A stretch of 64,000 bases of DNA from Arthrobacter_H sp030452125 (GTDB lineage Bacteria > Actinomycetota > Actinomycetes > Actinomycetales > Micrococcaceae): NCBI GenBank assembly GCA_052379645.1, contig JBQSYU010000003.1; one strand, given 5' to 3'. The translations under genes were made by a program, and so were the position numbers. Positions 32,857-40,870 of the stretch are shown in pieces; the first letter of the stretch is position 1; each line of letters starts with the position of its first letter. The notes under the pieces were generated by a model, which was given only the letters and a program-made list of their open reading frames with translations, was not told the origin of the DNA and did not search any database.

Positions 32857-33309
32857 CTAGCGGCTCGGCGGTGTCCCGGAAGGGCCCTTCGTCCGGTCCG
32901 CGGCCAGTGCGCGGGCTTCCTTCGAGGCACGGGCGGAGCCGAAGGAGGAGAAGTCCGCCGCGCCGGGGGTGCCCCAGACGGTCAGGATCCTCAGGGGGCC
33001 TTCACCGGCATTGATCAGGTCATGGTCCACCCCGGCTGGCGCCAGTGCCGTGTCCCCGGCCTCCAGTTCAAGTATCTCGTCGCCCAGGTGCATGCGCGCG
33101 CTTCCCTCGACCACGAGGTAGAACTCCTCGAGGGCCTGCTCCCCGTCGTGGCGGTGCATCCCCTCGCTGCCCCCGACGGGTAGCTCCCAGGTCTGTATGG
33201 CCACGGGGAGGTTCAGTTCCTCGAGGAAGTGGAATTGGACCTTCGTCGGGGCCGTGCCCTCATGCAACAGGTAGTCGAAGGCGAATTCTCCGCGACGTTC
33301 AACGCTCAT
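32857..33309 (-). CDS. Cupin domain protein
   Basis: A 150-residue single cupin. Motif 1 is GMHRHDGEQALEEFYLVVEG (about 50-69; His52 and His54 and the following Glu are the usual metal ligands). Motif 2 is GDTALAPAGVDHDLINAGEGP (split, about 84-104) with the third His. Metal binding is therefore likely. Function unknown; it is 43 bases downstream of the IclR gene and may belong to the creatine operon, where a metal cupin could act on a guanidino or keto intermediate. That link is inference. Confidence 0.8.
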   Translation of the reverse strand: MSVERRGEFAFDYLLHEGTAPTKVQFHFLEELNLPVAIQTWELPVGGSEGMHRHDGEQALEEFYLVVEGSARMHLGDEILELEAGDTALAPAGVDHDLINAGEGPLRILTVWGTPGAADFSSFGSARASKEARALAADRTKGPSGTPPSR

Positions 33310-33352
33310 GACTGCTTCCGTGCCTTCCGGTGTGGGTGGGTGGTGCGGGGCG

Positions 33353-34150
33353 TTATTCGGGCTGGCCGCCCATGCGCCGGCTGATCCGGGCGGCGGCCCG
33401 ACAACAGGCCTCCGCGAGCCGGGTCAGTTCGGCATCGTGGATGCGGTAGAGCGGGGCGGCGACCATCAGAGCCGCGGCGACTTCCCCGCGATGCCCCATG
33501 ATCGGTGCCGCGACCCCGACCTCTTCATGGGAGGTTTCCCCGTAATTGCAGGCGTAGCCACGCTCCCGCACCGTCTCCAGTCGACGCAGGTACGTCTTCA
33601 GGTCCTGCGGTCCCGCTGGGTCATGCTCCTCGGCCCTTGATCTGGACAGCAGTTCCCGGACGACTGATTCTTCCTGGTAGGCCAAGAACACCTGGACGGA
33701 GGCGCTCAACGGGGTGCCGTACCGGGTGCCGATGGGCGACGTGTGTTTGACCTGTTTGCGGCTGGGGATCTGTTCGACGGACACCGATTCGGCGCCGTCC
33801 CAGATGTTCAGGGCCGCCGTCTCCCCCGTGGTCTCGGCCAGTTCCTGCAGCACGGGGTAGGCGATGCGCCGGGCATCCAGATTGGCCAGCAGCGGGCCGG
33901 CCACGGCAATGAGCCCCAGCCCCAAGCGGAACTTGCGCGATAATTCGTCGCGTTCGACGATGCGTTCCTGCTCCAAGGTGGACAGGATGCGCGAGATGCT
34001 GGATTTGTGCAGTCCCACGCTGGTGGCGATCTCGGTGACCCCGAGCAGCGGATCATCGACCGTGAAACAGCGCAGGACGTCGATGACGTTGACGATCACG
34101 GAAGAACTGCGGGGCTCCCCCGCCTCCGATTCACGTGTCTGAGCCGTCAT
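33353..34150 (-). CDS. IclR family transcriptional regulator
   Basis: A 265-residue regulator. The N-terminal winged helix is at about 15-80 (VIDVLRCFTVDDPLLGVTEIA split, recognition helix GLHKSSISRILSTLEQERIV). The ligand-binding GAF-like IclR domain follows (YPVLQELAETTGETAALNIWDG, GTRYGTPLSASVQVFLAYQ, RERGYACNYGETSHEEVGVAAPI). It probably senses creatine, sarcosine or a related compound and controls the MHS transporter-creatinase genes just upstream. GGAGGG precedes ATG 34150. Confidence 0.88.
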   Translation of the reverse strand: MTAQTRESEAGEPRSSSVIVNVIDVLRCFTVDDPLLGVTEIATSVGLHKSSISRILSTLEQERIVERDELSRKFRLGLGLIAVAGPLLANLDARRIAYPVLQELAETTGETAALNIWDGAESVSVEQIPSRKQVKHTSPIGTRYGTPLSASVQVFLAYQEESVVRELLSRSRAEEHDPAGPQDLKTYLRRLETVRERGYACNYGETSHEEVGVAAPIMGHRGEVAAALMVAAPLYRIHDAELTRLAEACCRAAARISRRMGGQPE

Positions 34151-34246
34151 CTTTTCGTCCCTCCAAGGTTGCAGCTGCTGGTGGCGGAGCAGTTGTCCGC
34201 CACCAGCAGCCACCGGGTCCTCAGTGGCCCCGGTTCCCCGTGCGTT

Positions 34247-35497
34247 CTAGCAGGGGATGATGTTGTTTTCCGGGCCGAACCCGAACTTGGTGATGTTCTC
34301 GGCACCGTTTTCGTCCACCACGAGGATATCGTGCTCACGGTAGCCGCCTGCCCCCGGCTGACCATCCATCACGGTGATCATCGGTTCCATGGAGACCACC
34401 ATGCCCGGTTCGAGCACGGTATCGATGTCCTCACGCAGTTCCAGGCCCGCCTCACGGCCGTAGTAGTGCGACAGGACGCCGAAGGAGTGTCCGTAGCCGA
34501 AGGTGCGGTTGGCCAGCAGCCCACGATCGACGAAGATCTCATTGAGTTCGGCGGCGATGTCCTTGCAGACGGCCCCCGGCTTGATCAGCTCCAGACCACG
34601 ACGGTGGACCTCGACGTTGACGTTCCACAACTCCAGCGACCGCTCGTCAGGCTCGCCCAGGAACAAGGTGCGCTCCAGCGCGGTGTAGTAGCCCGAGGTC
34701 ATCGGGAAGCAGTTCAGCGACAGGATATCCCCTCGCTGCAGCTTCCGGGTGGTCGCCCAGTTGTGGGCCCCGTCGGTGTTGATCCCGGACTGGAACCACA
34801 CCCAGGTGTCACGGATCTCGGAATCCGGGAAGGTCCGGGCGATCTCGTGGACCATTGCCTCGGTGCCGATCAGGGCGACCTCGTATTCGGAGATGCCCTC
34901 GCGGATGGCGGCCTTGATGGCTTCACCACCGATGTCACCGATACGCGCCCCGTGCTTGATGACCTCGATCTCTTCGGCCGACTTGATCATGCGCTGGAAC
35001 ATGGCCGCCTGGGCCACGTCGACCAGGGTGGCGCGCTCGAAGGCCGCCTGGATCTTATTGCGGTTGTCCAGCGGCAGGGTGTCGTCTTCGACCCCGAGCC
35101 GGCGGACGGTGACGTTGCGCTGGCGCAGCGACTCCTGGATGGCGTGGATGAAGTTGTCACGACGCCAGTCGGTGTAGACGATGTTCTCGCCGTAGCTGCG
35201 GCGCCACGGCATGCCGGCGTCGATGTTGGCGGTGATGGTGCAGGTGTCGTCGGCGGTGACGACCATGGCATAGGAACGCCCGAAGTACGTGAACAGGAAG
35301 TCCGAGTAGTACTTGATCGAGTGGTAGCTGGTCAGGACGACGGCGTCGAGGTCCTTCTCGGCCATGATCTTCCGCAGCCCGGCCAGGCGGCGCTCGAACT
35401 CGGCGTCCGAGAACGTCAGGGAGACCTTGTCCCCGTTGTGCAGGACCTTCAGGCGTTCGAGTCCGGAGACGGCGTTGGTGGATGCTTCGGTGGTCAC
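34247..35497 (-). CDS. Creatinase (creatine amidinohydrolase)
   Basis: A 416-residue member of the M24 'pita-bread' family. The sequence follows creatinases closely: VLTSYHSIKYYSDFLFTYFGR split near 50-70, TANIDAGMPWRRSYGENIVYTDW split, RMIKSAEEIEVIKHGARI, WFQSGINTDGAHNWATTRK, CFPMTSGYYTALERTLF, GYGHSFGVLSHYYGREAGL and EPGMVVSMEPMITVMDG. It splits creatine into sarcosine and urea in the cytoplasm. Unlike M24 peptidases it lacks the full metal-ligand set, as expected for creatinase. Start: AAGGAG stands 7 bases before GTG 35497. The MHS transporter gene is 56 bases upstream on the same strand, and the sarcosine oxidase operon lies across the divergent promoter gap. Confidence 0.93.
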   Translation of the reverse strand: MTTEASTNAVSGLERLKVLHNGDKVSLTFSDAEFERRLAGLRKIMAEKDLDAVVLTSYHSIKYYSDFLFTYFGRSYAMVVTADDTCTITANIDAGMPWRRSYGENIVYTDWRRDNFIHAIQESLRQRNVTVRRLGVEDDTLPLDNRNKIQAAFERATLVDVAQAAMFQRMIKSAEEIEVIKHGARIGDIGGEAIKAAIREGISEYEVALIGTEAMVHEIARTFPDSEIRDTWVWFQSGINTDGAHNWATTRKLQRGDILSLNCFPMTSGYYTALERTLFLGEPDERSLELWNVNVEVHRRGLELIKPGAVCKDIAAELNEIFVDRGLLANRTFGYGHSFGVLSHYYGREAGLELREDIDTVLEPGMVVSMEPMITVMDGQPGAGGYREHDILVVDENGAENITKFGFGPENNIIPC

Positions 35498-35553
35498 AAT
35501 GGACTCCTTTTTATCGTGGTGGATCAATGGTTCGTCAGGAAGGTTAGGAGCCG

Positions 35554-36954
35554 CTATTTCAGCGGCTGTTTGCTGGTTTCCGCCGAGAAGGCGACGGCCA
35601 CCAGGGCAATGACGGCGGCTCCCATGAGGTACCAGCCAGGGGCCAGGTCGCTGCCCGTGAAGCCGATGAGGAACGTGGCCACGAAGGGGGCCGTTCCGCC
35701 GAAGATCGCGTTGGAGAGGTTGAAACTGACAGCGAATCCGGTGTACCGGACCCGGGTGGGGAACATCTCCGCCAGGAAGCTGGGCAGCGTCCCGTCGTTG
35801 AGGGTCAGCATCGCGCCCAGTGCGATCTGCACCAGCACGATGATCAGGAAGTTCCCGGTGTCCAGCAGCATGAACAGCGGGACTGTGAAGATCACGAACA
35901 GGACTGAGGCGGTCAACAGCACCTTCTTGCGTCCCAGCCGGTCCGAGAGCATGCCCATCACGAAGATGAAGCCGATGTAGGTCAACAGTGCCACCGTGGT
36001 CGCCAGGTAGGACTTCGATTCATCGAGGCCGACTTCCGTGGCGAGGTAGGTGGGCATGTAGCTGAGCAGCATGTAGAAGCCGACGGCGTTCAGGAGCACG
36101 GCGCCGATGGCCTGCACGAGCTGACGCCAATGGTCGCGGAAGAGGTCCCTGATCGGGGTGGTTTCGGTGTCGTCTTCGGCCTCCAGGGCCCGGAAGGCCG
36201 GGGAATCCTCCAGCCGGGTCCTGATGTAGCGTCCGATCAGTCCCATCGGAGCGGCCAGCAGGAAGGGCAGGCGCCAGCCCCAGCCTTCCATCTGATCGGT
36301 GGAGAGCAGACCGGTCAGCAAGGCTGCCAGCAGTGAACCGAGCAGCAGTCCGGTGGCCGTACTGGCCGGGACGACGGCGGCGAAGAGGCCACGACGCTTG
36401 GGCGGGGCATATTCCACCAGGAAGGCGGCGGCCCCGGCGTACTCCCCCGAGGCCGAGAAGCCCTGGATGACGCGGATGATGAGCAGGAGGATCGGGGCCC
36501 ACAACCCGATGGTGGCGTATCCGGGGATCAGTGCGATGCAGAACGTCGCGGCGGACATGATCAGGATGGACCAGGACAGGGCGAGCCGCCGGCCGAACTT
36601 ATCACCCAGGTGCCCCCAGATGAAGCCGCCCAGCGGGCGGACGAAGAAGGAGACGGCGAAGAGGCCGAAGGTCAGCAGCAGACCGGTTTGCTGATCCGAT
36701 TCGGGGAAGAACACTGCGGTGATGGTCACCGCCAGGTAGCCGTAGACGGCGTAGTCGAACCACTCGACGAAGTTGCCGATGAAGCTCGCCGCAACGACTT
36801 TGTTGCGGGTCTTGCGGATGGAGGCCGGGGTCTCCTCGCCCGGTCCACCACTGAAGGCGGTGCGGGGCTTGACGCCGGATTCGTGTTGGTGCGTCAGTAC
36901 TGACGGCGGCTGATGAGGCTCACCGTGCGCTTCGGGTGTTTTTTCGTGATTCAT
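35554..36954 (-). CDS. MHS-family MFS transporter, probable creatine/betaine-type uptake
   Basis: A 466-residue metabolite:H+ symporter family transporter. After a hydrophilic N-terminus of ~50 residues come 12 helices with the MHS signatures ASFIGNFVEWFDYAVYGYLA split near 55-74, the loop GHLGDKFGRRLAL, RVIQGFSASGEYAGAA and GWGWRLPFLLAAP. Family members take up proline, betaine, shikimate or citrate. Being first in the creatinase operon, it most likely imports creatine or sarcosine; this is inferred from context. The operon promoter is at 37008-37036, leaving a ~48-base leader with a palindrome. Confidence 0.88.
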   Translation of the reverse strand: MNHEKTPEAHGEPHQPPSVLTHQHESGVKPRTAFSGGPGEETPASIRKTRNKVVAASFIGNFVEWFDYAVYGYLAVTITAVFFPESDQQTGLLLTFGLFAVSFFVRPLGGFIWGHLGDKFGRRLALSWSILIMSAATFCIALIPGYATIGLWAPILLLIIRVIQGFSASGEYAGAAAFLVEYAPPKRRGLFAAVVPASTATGLLLGSLLAALLTGLLSTDQMEGWGWRLPFLLAAPMGLIGRYIRTRLEDSPAFRALEAEDDTETTPIRDLFRDHWRQLVQAIGAVLLNAVGFYMLLSYMPTYLATEVGLDESKSYLATTVALLTYIGFIFVMGMLSDRLGRKKVLLTASVLFVIFTVPLFMLLDTGNFLIIVLVQIALGAMLTLNDGTLPSFLAEMFPTRVRYTGFAVSFNLSNAIFGGTAPFVATFLIGFTGSDLAPGWYLMGAAVIALVAVAFSAETSKQPLK

Positions 36955-36989
36955 GAGGGACCACCAAAGAAGTTTGAAGTTGCACTCAC

Positions 36990-37004
36990 TGCAACGCTGT
37001 TGCA
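36990..37004. promoter_or_regulatory. Palindrome downstream of the creatine operon promoter
   Basis: TGCAACGCTGTTGCA is a perfect 6-3-6 dyad just downstream of the -10 in the leader of the transporter-creatinase operon. A further GTTGCAC half-site lies at 36979-36985. Good candidate operator for the IclR or GntR regulator of this locus. Confidence 0.5.
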
Positions 37005-37007
37005 CAT

Positions 37008-37036
37008 ACGCTATTTGTGGCAGGGGTCACTGTCAA
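37008..37036 (-). promoter_or_regulatory. Promoter of the MHS transporter-creatinase operon
   Basis: On the minus strand, TTGACA (37031-37036), a 17-base spacer and TAGCGT (37008-37013): a near-consensus sigma-70-type promoter. The block CCACAAATAGC, covering the end of the spacer and most of the -10, is also found in the promoter at 50798-50826. Confidence 0.7.
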
Positions 37037-37098
37037 GGCTTTGGCCGGAAGTCCTCAAATTGCCCACCAGACCGCGCGACCCGGCGGCCGATACCAAA

Positions 37099-37134
37099 AA
37101 AGGCACCACCCCTGTCGTGTGGGGTGGTGCCTTT
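37099..37134 (-). terminator. Rho-independent terminator after the GntR gene
   Basis: AAAGGCACCACCCC (37099-37112) and GGGGTGGTGCCTTT (37121-37134) make a 14-base-pair perfect stem with an 8-base loop. On the minus strand a run of T follows (37096-37101), so it ends transcription of the GntR regulator before the creatine operon promoter. The best intrinsic terminator in the window. Confidence 0.9.
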
Positions 37135-37152
37135 CCGGTCGGCGCGGGAGCG

Positions 37153-37812
37153 TCAGAGGATCGAGCGGATGGTGGACTCGAAGTGACGCACGTGTTCTTC
37201 GGCCAGCTGCCGCGATTCCACCGGATCCCCGGCGATGATGGCCCGCAACAGCGAGGCGTGCTCCTGGATGTGGCCGGCGATGCTCGGTAGCCGGTCCATC
37301 ACCAGGCACCAGATGCGGGTGGCCAGGTTGTCCAGGCGCACCAACGTTTCCTCGAGGTGCTGGTTCTCCGCCGCCCGGTAGATCAGCCGGTGGACCTCCA
37401 GGTCGTATTCCATCAGGGCCCGGCGGTCCTGGTCCTCGTCCAGCTGTTCGATCGCCGCCGCCGTATCGGCCAGCTGCTTACGCAGCGCGGGGTTCGGATT
37501 CAGCGCCGCCTTCTCGGCCGCCAGCGGCTCCAGGAGGTGACGGATCTCCGAGATGGCCGCGAGGTCCTTGATGTCCACCATCGTGGCGAAGGTGCCGCGT
37601 CGCGGAAAGGAGTGCACCAGCCGGTCGGTCTCGAGCTTCTTCAGTGCTTCGCGGATGGGGGTGCGCCCCATATCCAGCTCCGTCGAGAGCAGCCCCTCGT
37701 TGATGGGGGCGCCGGGGGCGATGTCCAGCATGATCAACCGATCGCGCAACACCCGATAGGAACGTTCCGCCAGCGACTCGGCAACGGGTGCCGTTCCGGT
37801 CACCATGTCCAT
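37153..37812 (-). CDS. GntR family regulator, FCD subfamily
   Basis: A 219-residue regulator. The winged helix is at about 13-80 (RSYRVLRDRLIMLDIAPGAPI split, recognition helix MGRTPIREALKKLE, wing PRRGTFATMVDI). The FCD ligand domain follows (LAAISEIRHLLEPLAAEKAAL split, YDLEVHRLIYRAAENQHLEE), with Asp/His residues that usually bind a metal. It is divergent from glyA and the sox genes and probably represses them until sarcosine or a product is present. AGGAGGAAG precedes ATG 37812. Confidence 0.88.
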   Translation of the reverse strand: MDMVTGTAPVAESLAERSYRVLRDRLIMLDIAPGAPINEGLLSTELDMGRTPIREALKKLETDRLVHSFPRRGTFATMVDIKDLAAISEIRHLLEPLAAEKAALNPNPALRKQLADTAAAIEQLDEDQDRRALMEYDLEVHRLIYRAAENQHLEETLVRLDNLATRIWCLVMDRLPSIAGHIQEHASLLRAIIAGDPVESRQLAEEHVRHFESTIRSIL

Positions 37813-37843
37813 CGACTTCCTCCTGCTTCCTGGGCCCGCGACT

Positions 37844-37860
37844 ACATTACCAGCGGGTAA
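37844..37860 (-). promoter_or_regulatory. GntR gene -10 with overlapping dyad
   Basis: On the minus strand TAATGT (37844-37849) is a likely -10, giving a leader of ~25 bases with a ribosome-binding site. TTACC-AGCG-GGTAA (37847-37860) is a 5-4-5 dyad overlapping it, possibly an autoregulatory site. No good -35 is seen. Confidence 0.4.
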
Positions 37861-37870
37861 AAACTTTCCC

Positions 37871-37904
37871 TTGACCGACCGTGATCTCCATCATACGATA
37901 TGGA
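37871..37904 (+). promoter_or_regulatory. glyA-sox operon promoter with overlapping operator
   Basis: TTGACC (37871-37876), a 17-base spacer and TACGAT (37894-37899) make a sigma-70-type promoter, giving a leader of ~47 bases that ends in an AAGGAG ribosome-binding site. Two dyads overlap the -10: CATA-CGA-TATG (37892-37902) and TCCAT/ATGGA (37887-37904). Either fits a GntR/FCD operator placed to block RNA polymerase. Confidence 0.65.
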
Positions 37905-37952
37905 ACACAAGAGATATATCAGTTGTCGACGTAGTGCGGATAAGGAGTACCC

Positions 37953-39296
37953 ATGACCATCGCCACCACAGGTCAGGTCTCAGCGAAGTCATTGACGACT
38001 TCGTTGGCGGAGCTTGATCCCGAGGTTGCTTCGCGGATCGATGCCGAGCTGGCCCGCCAGCAGGACGGTCTGGAAATGATCGCCTCGGAGAACCACACCG
38101 CCCAGGCGGTCATGGAAGCCCAGGGCTCGGTGCTGACCAATAAATACGCCGAGGGATACCCCGGGCGCCGGTACTACGGCGGCTGCGAGCATGTCGACGT
38201 GATCGAGTCGCTGGCGATCGAGCGGGTCAAGGCCCTCTTCGGGGCCGGTTTCGCCAACGTCCAGCCGCATTCGGGCGCCCAGGCCAATGCCTCGGTGATG
38301 CACGCGTTGATCCGTCCCGGGGACACGGTCATGGGCCTGAACCTGGCCCATGGCGGTCACTTGACCCACGGGATGAAGATCAACTTCTCCGGACGGCTGT
38401 ACAACATCGTCCCGTACTCGGTCTCCGAATCCGATCTGCGGATCGATATGGACGAGGTCGAGGCGTTGGCGATCGAGCACCAGCCCAAGATGATCGTGGC
38501 CGGCTGGTCGGCGTATCCGCGCCAGCTGGACTTCGAACGCTTCCGGGCCATTGCCGATCAGGTCGGCGCCTACTTGTTCGTGGACATGGCCCATTTCGCC
38601 GGTCTGGTCGCTGCCGGGTTGCATCCTTCCCCGGTGCCCCATGCCCATGTGGTCACCTCCACCACGCATAAGACGTTGGCCGGCCCGCGCGGCGGGATCA
38701 TCCTGACCAACGAGGCCGATATCGCCAAGAAGATCAACTCCGCGGTGTTCCCCGGTCAGCAGGGCGGGCCGTTGGAGCATGTCATTGCCGGCAAGGCGGT
38801 GGCGTTCAAGATCGCCGCCTCCGAAGAGTTCGCCGAGCGCCAGGCGCGCACGTTGGCCGGGGCGAGGATCCTGGCCGAACGCCTCACGGCCGCAGATGTC
38901 GCCGAGTGCGGGATCAGCGTGTTGACCGGGGGCACGGATGTGCACCTGGTGTTGGTGGATCTGCGGGATTCGGTCCTCAATGGCCAGGAAGGCGAGGACC
39001 TGTTGGCGAAGATCGAGATCACGGTCAACCGCAATGCGGTCCCGTTCGATCCGCGGCCTCCGATGGTGACGTCGGGGCTACGGATCGGGACCCCGGCGTT
39101 GGCCACCCGTGGTTTCTCGGAGGCGGCCTTTACCGAGGTCGCCGACATCATCGCGTTGGCGTTGATCGCCGGGACCGCCGACGGCGGTGCCGACGCGGCG
39201 GTCCTTGACGCGTTGAAGGCCAGGGTCACCGCCCTGGCCACCGCCCACCCGCTCTACCCGGAACTTCCCCTTCTCTCTTCCACGATTGGAGCCTGA
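37953..39296 (+). CDS. glyA: Serine hydroxymethyltransferase
   Basis: A 447-residue PLP enzyme joining glycine and 5,10-methylene-tetrahydrofolate into serine. The PLP lysine is in TSTTHKTLAGPRGG (near 239). Other SHMT blocks: ASENHTAQAVMEAQGSVLTNKYAEG split near 42-66, GRRYYGGCEHVD, HSGAQANASV, VDMAHFAGLVAAG. In this operon it uses both products of sarcosine oxidase, so it is a catabolic SHMT; a second housekeeping copy probably exists elsewhere. AAGGAG precedes the ATG; soxB follows after 2 bases. Confidence 0.96.
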   Translation: MTIATTGQVSAKSLTTSLAELDPEVASRIDAELARQQDGLEMIASENHTAQAVMEAQGSVLTNKYAEGYPGRRYYGGCEHVDVIESLAIERVKALFGAGFANVQPHSGAQANASVMHALIRPGDTVMGLNLAHGGHLTHGMKINFSGRLYNIVPYSVSESDLRIDMDEVEALAIEHQPKMIVAGWSAYPRQLDFERFRAIADQVGAYLFVDMAHFAGLVAAGLHPSPVPHAHVVTSTTHKTLAGPRGGIILTNEADIAKKINSAVFPGQQGGPLEHVIAGKAVAFKIAASEEFAERQARTLAGARILAERLTAADVAECGISVLTGGTDVHLVLVDLRDSVLNGQEGEDLLAKIEITVNRNAVPFDPRPPMVTSGLRIGTPALATRGFSEAAFTEVADIIALALIAGTADGGADAAVLDALKARVTALATAHPLYPELPLLSSTIGA

Positions 39297-39298
39297 TC

Positions 39299-40516
39299 AT
39301 GGCCGATCTGCTGCCCGAGCACCCTGAATTCCTGTGGCGCAATGCCGAACCCAAGCCCTCCTATGACGCAGTGATCGTCGGCGGCGGCGGACACGGCCTG
39401 GCCACCGCCTACTATCTTGCGAAGAACCATGGAATGACGAACATCGCCATCCTGGAACGCGGCTGGCTGGCCGGCGGCAACATGGCCCGGAACACCACCA
39501 TCATCCGTTCGAACTACCTCTGGGACGAGAGCGCGGCGCTGTACGAGCACTCGCTCAAGCTCTGGGAGGGCCTGCCCGAGGAGCTGGACTACGACTTCCT
39601 GTTCTCCCAGCGCGGGGTCATGAACGTCGCCCACACCCTGCAGGAAGTGCGCGATTCCAAACGCCGGGTCAATGCCAACGCCCTGAACGGGGTGGACGCC
39701 GAATGGTTGGAGCCGAACCAGGTCAAGGAGCTGTGCCCGATCATCAACACCGGGGACGACATCCGCTACCCGGTCATGGGCGCGACCTACCAGCCGCGGG
39801 CCGGCATCGCCAAGCACGACCACGTCGCCTGGGCCTTCGCCCGCAAATGCGACGAGATGGGCGTGGACATCATCCAGAACTGCGAAGTCACCGGATTCGT
39901 CAAGGACGGCAACCGCGTGGTCGGCGTCGAGACGAGCCAAGGACGCATCCTCACCGACAAGGTGGGCTTGTGCGGGGCAGGACACTCCTCGGTCCTGGCC
40001 GAAATGGCGGGTTTCGACCTGCCGATCCAGTCCCACCCGCTGCAGGCCCTGGTCTCCGAGCTCTTCGAGCCGGTCCACCCCACGGTGGTCATGTCCAACC
40101 ACGTCCACGTCTACGTTTCGCAGGCACATAAGGGCGAACTGGTCATGGGTGCCGGCGTGGACCCCTATAACGGCTACGGCCAGCGCGGTGCCTTCCATGT
40201 CATCGAAGAGCAGATGTCGGCCGCGGTCGAACTGTTCCCGATCTTCTCCCGGGCGCATCTGCTGCGCACCTGGGGCGGCATCGTCGACGTGACCATGGAC
40301 GCCTCCCCCATCGTGTCCCCGACACCGATCGAGGGGATGTACGTGAACTGCGGCTGGGGCACCGGTGGCTTCAAGGGAACCCCCGCGGCCGGCTACACCT
40401 TCGCCCACACCATCGCGACCGGGGAAGCGCACCCGCTAAACGCCCCGTACGCGCTGGACCGCTTCGAGACCGGACAGCTGATCGACGAGCACGGCGCTGC
40501 CGCCGTCGCTCACTAG
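39299..40516 (+). CDS. soxB: Sarcosine oxidase subunit beta
   Basis: A 405-residue subunit of the heterotetrameric enzyme that oxidises sarcosine to glycine, H2O2 and, with folate, 5,10-methylene-THF. The FAD-binding motif is AVIVGGGGHGLATAYYLAKNHG split near 24-45. The covalent FMN site expected at His173 is present (GIAKHDHVAWAF, His173). The RSNYLWDESAALYEHSLKLWE region near 70-90 is typical of SoxB. C-terminal CGWGTGGFKGTPAAG binds FAD. It starts two bases after glyA, so the two are co-translated. Confidence 0.95.
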   Translation: MADLLPEHPEFLWRNAEPKPSYDAVIVGGGGHGLATAYYLAKNHGMTNIAILERGWLAGGNMARNTTIIRSNYLWDESAALYEHSLKLWEGLPEELDYDFLFSQRGVMNVAHTLQEVRDSKRRVNANALNGVDAEWLEPNQVKELCPIINTGDDIRYPVMGATYQPRAGIAKHDHVAWAFARKCDEMGVDIIQNCEVTGFVKDGNRVVGVETSQGRILTDKVGLCGAGHSSVLAEMAGFDLPIQSHPLQALVSELFEPVHPTVVMSNHVHVYVSQAHKGELVMGAGVDPYNGYGQRGAFHVIEEQMSAAVELFPIFSRAHLLRTWGGIVDVTMDASPIVSPTPIEGMYVNCGWGTGGFKGTPAAGYTFAHTIATGEAHPLNAPYALDRFETGQLIDEHGAAAVAH

Positions 40517-40540
40517 CACCCACTTCCAGAAGGACTTCCC

Positions 40541-40870
40541 ATGCTGCTCATTGAATGCCCCAACTGCGGGCCACGCGATGAAACCGAATACCACTACGGC
40601 GGCCAGGCCCATGTCGCCTATCCGGAGAACCCGGACGAGCTGACCGACAGCGAATGGTCGCGCTACCTCTTCTACCGCAAGAACCCCAAGGGCATCTTCG
40701 CCGAACGCTGGAACCACGCCGCCGGCTGCCGCAAATGGTTCAACGCATTGCGGGACACCTCCACCTATGAAATCCAAGCCATCTACCAGTTGAACGAGCC
40801 GAGACCCGATATCGCCTCCCCCGAGCTGATCCACGCACGGCAGAACACCCCCGAAGGAGGAACACGATGA
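40541..40870 (+). CDS. soxD: Sarcosine oxidase subunit delta
   Basis: A 109-residue zinc-binding subunit. The zinc ligands known for SoxD are all present: Cys6 and Cys9 (LIECPNCG) and His59 and Cys63 (WNHAAGCRKWF). It stabilises the complex. It overlaps soxA by 4 bases (ATGA). Confidence 0.95.
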   Translation: MLLIECPNCGPRDETEYHYGGQAHVAYPENPDELTDSEWSRYLFYRKNPKGIFAERWNHAAGCRKWFNALRDTSTYEIQAIYQLNEPRPDIASPELIHARQNTPEGGTR

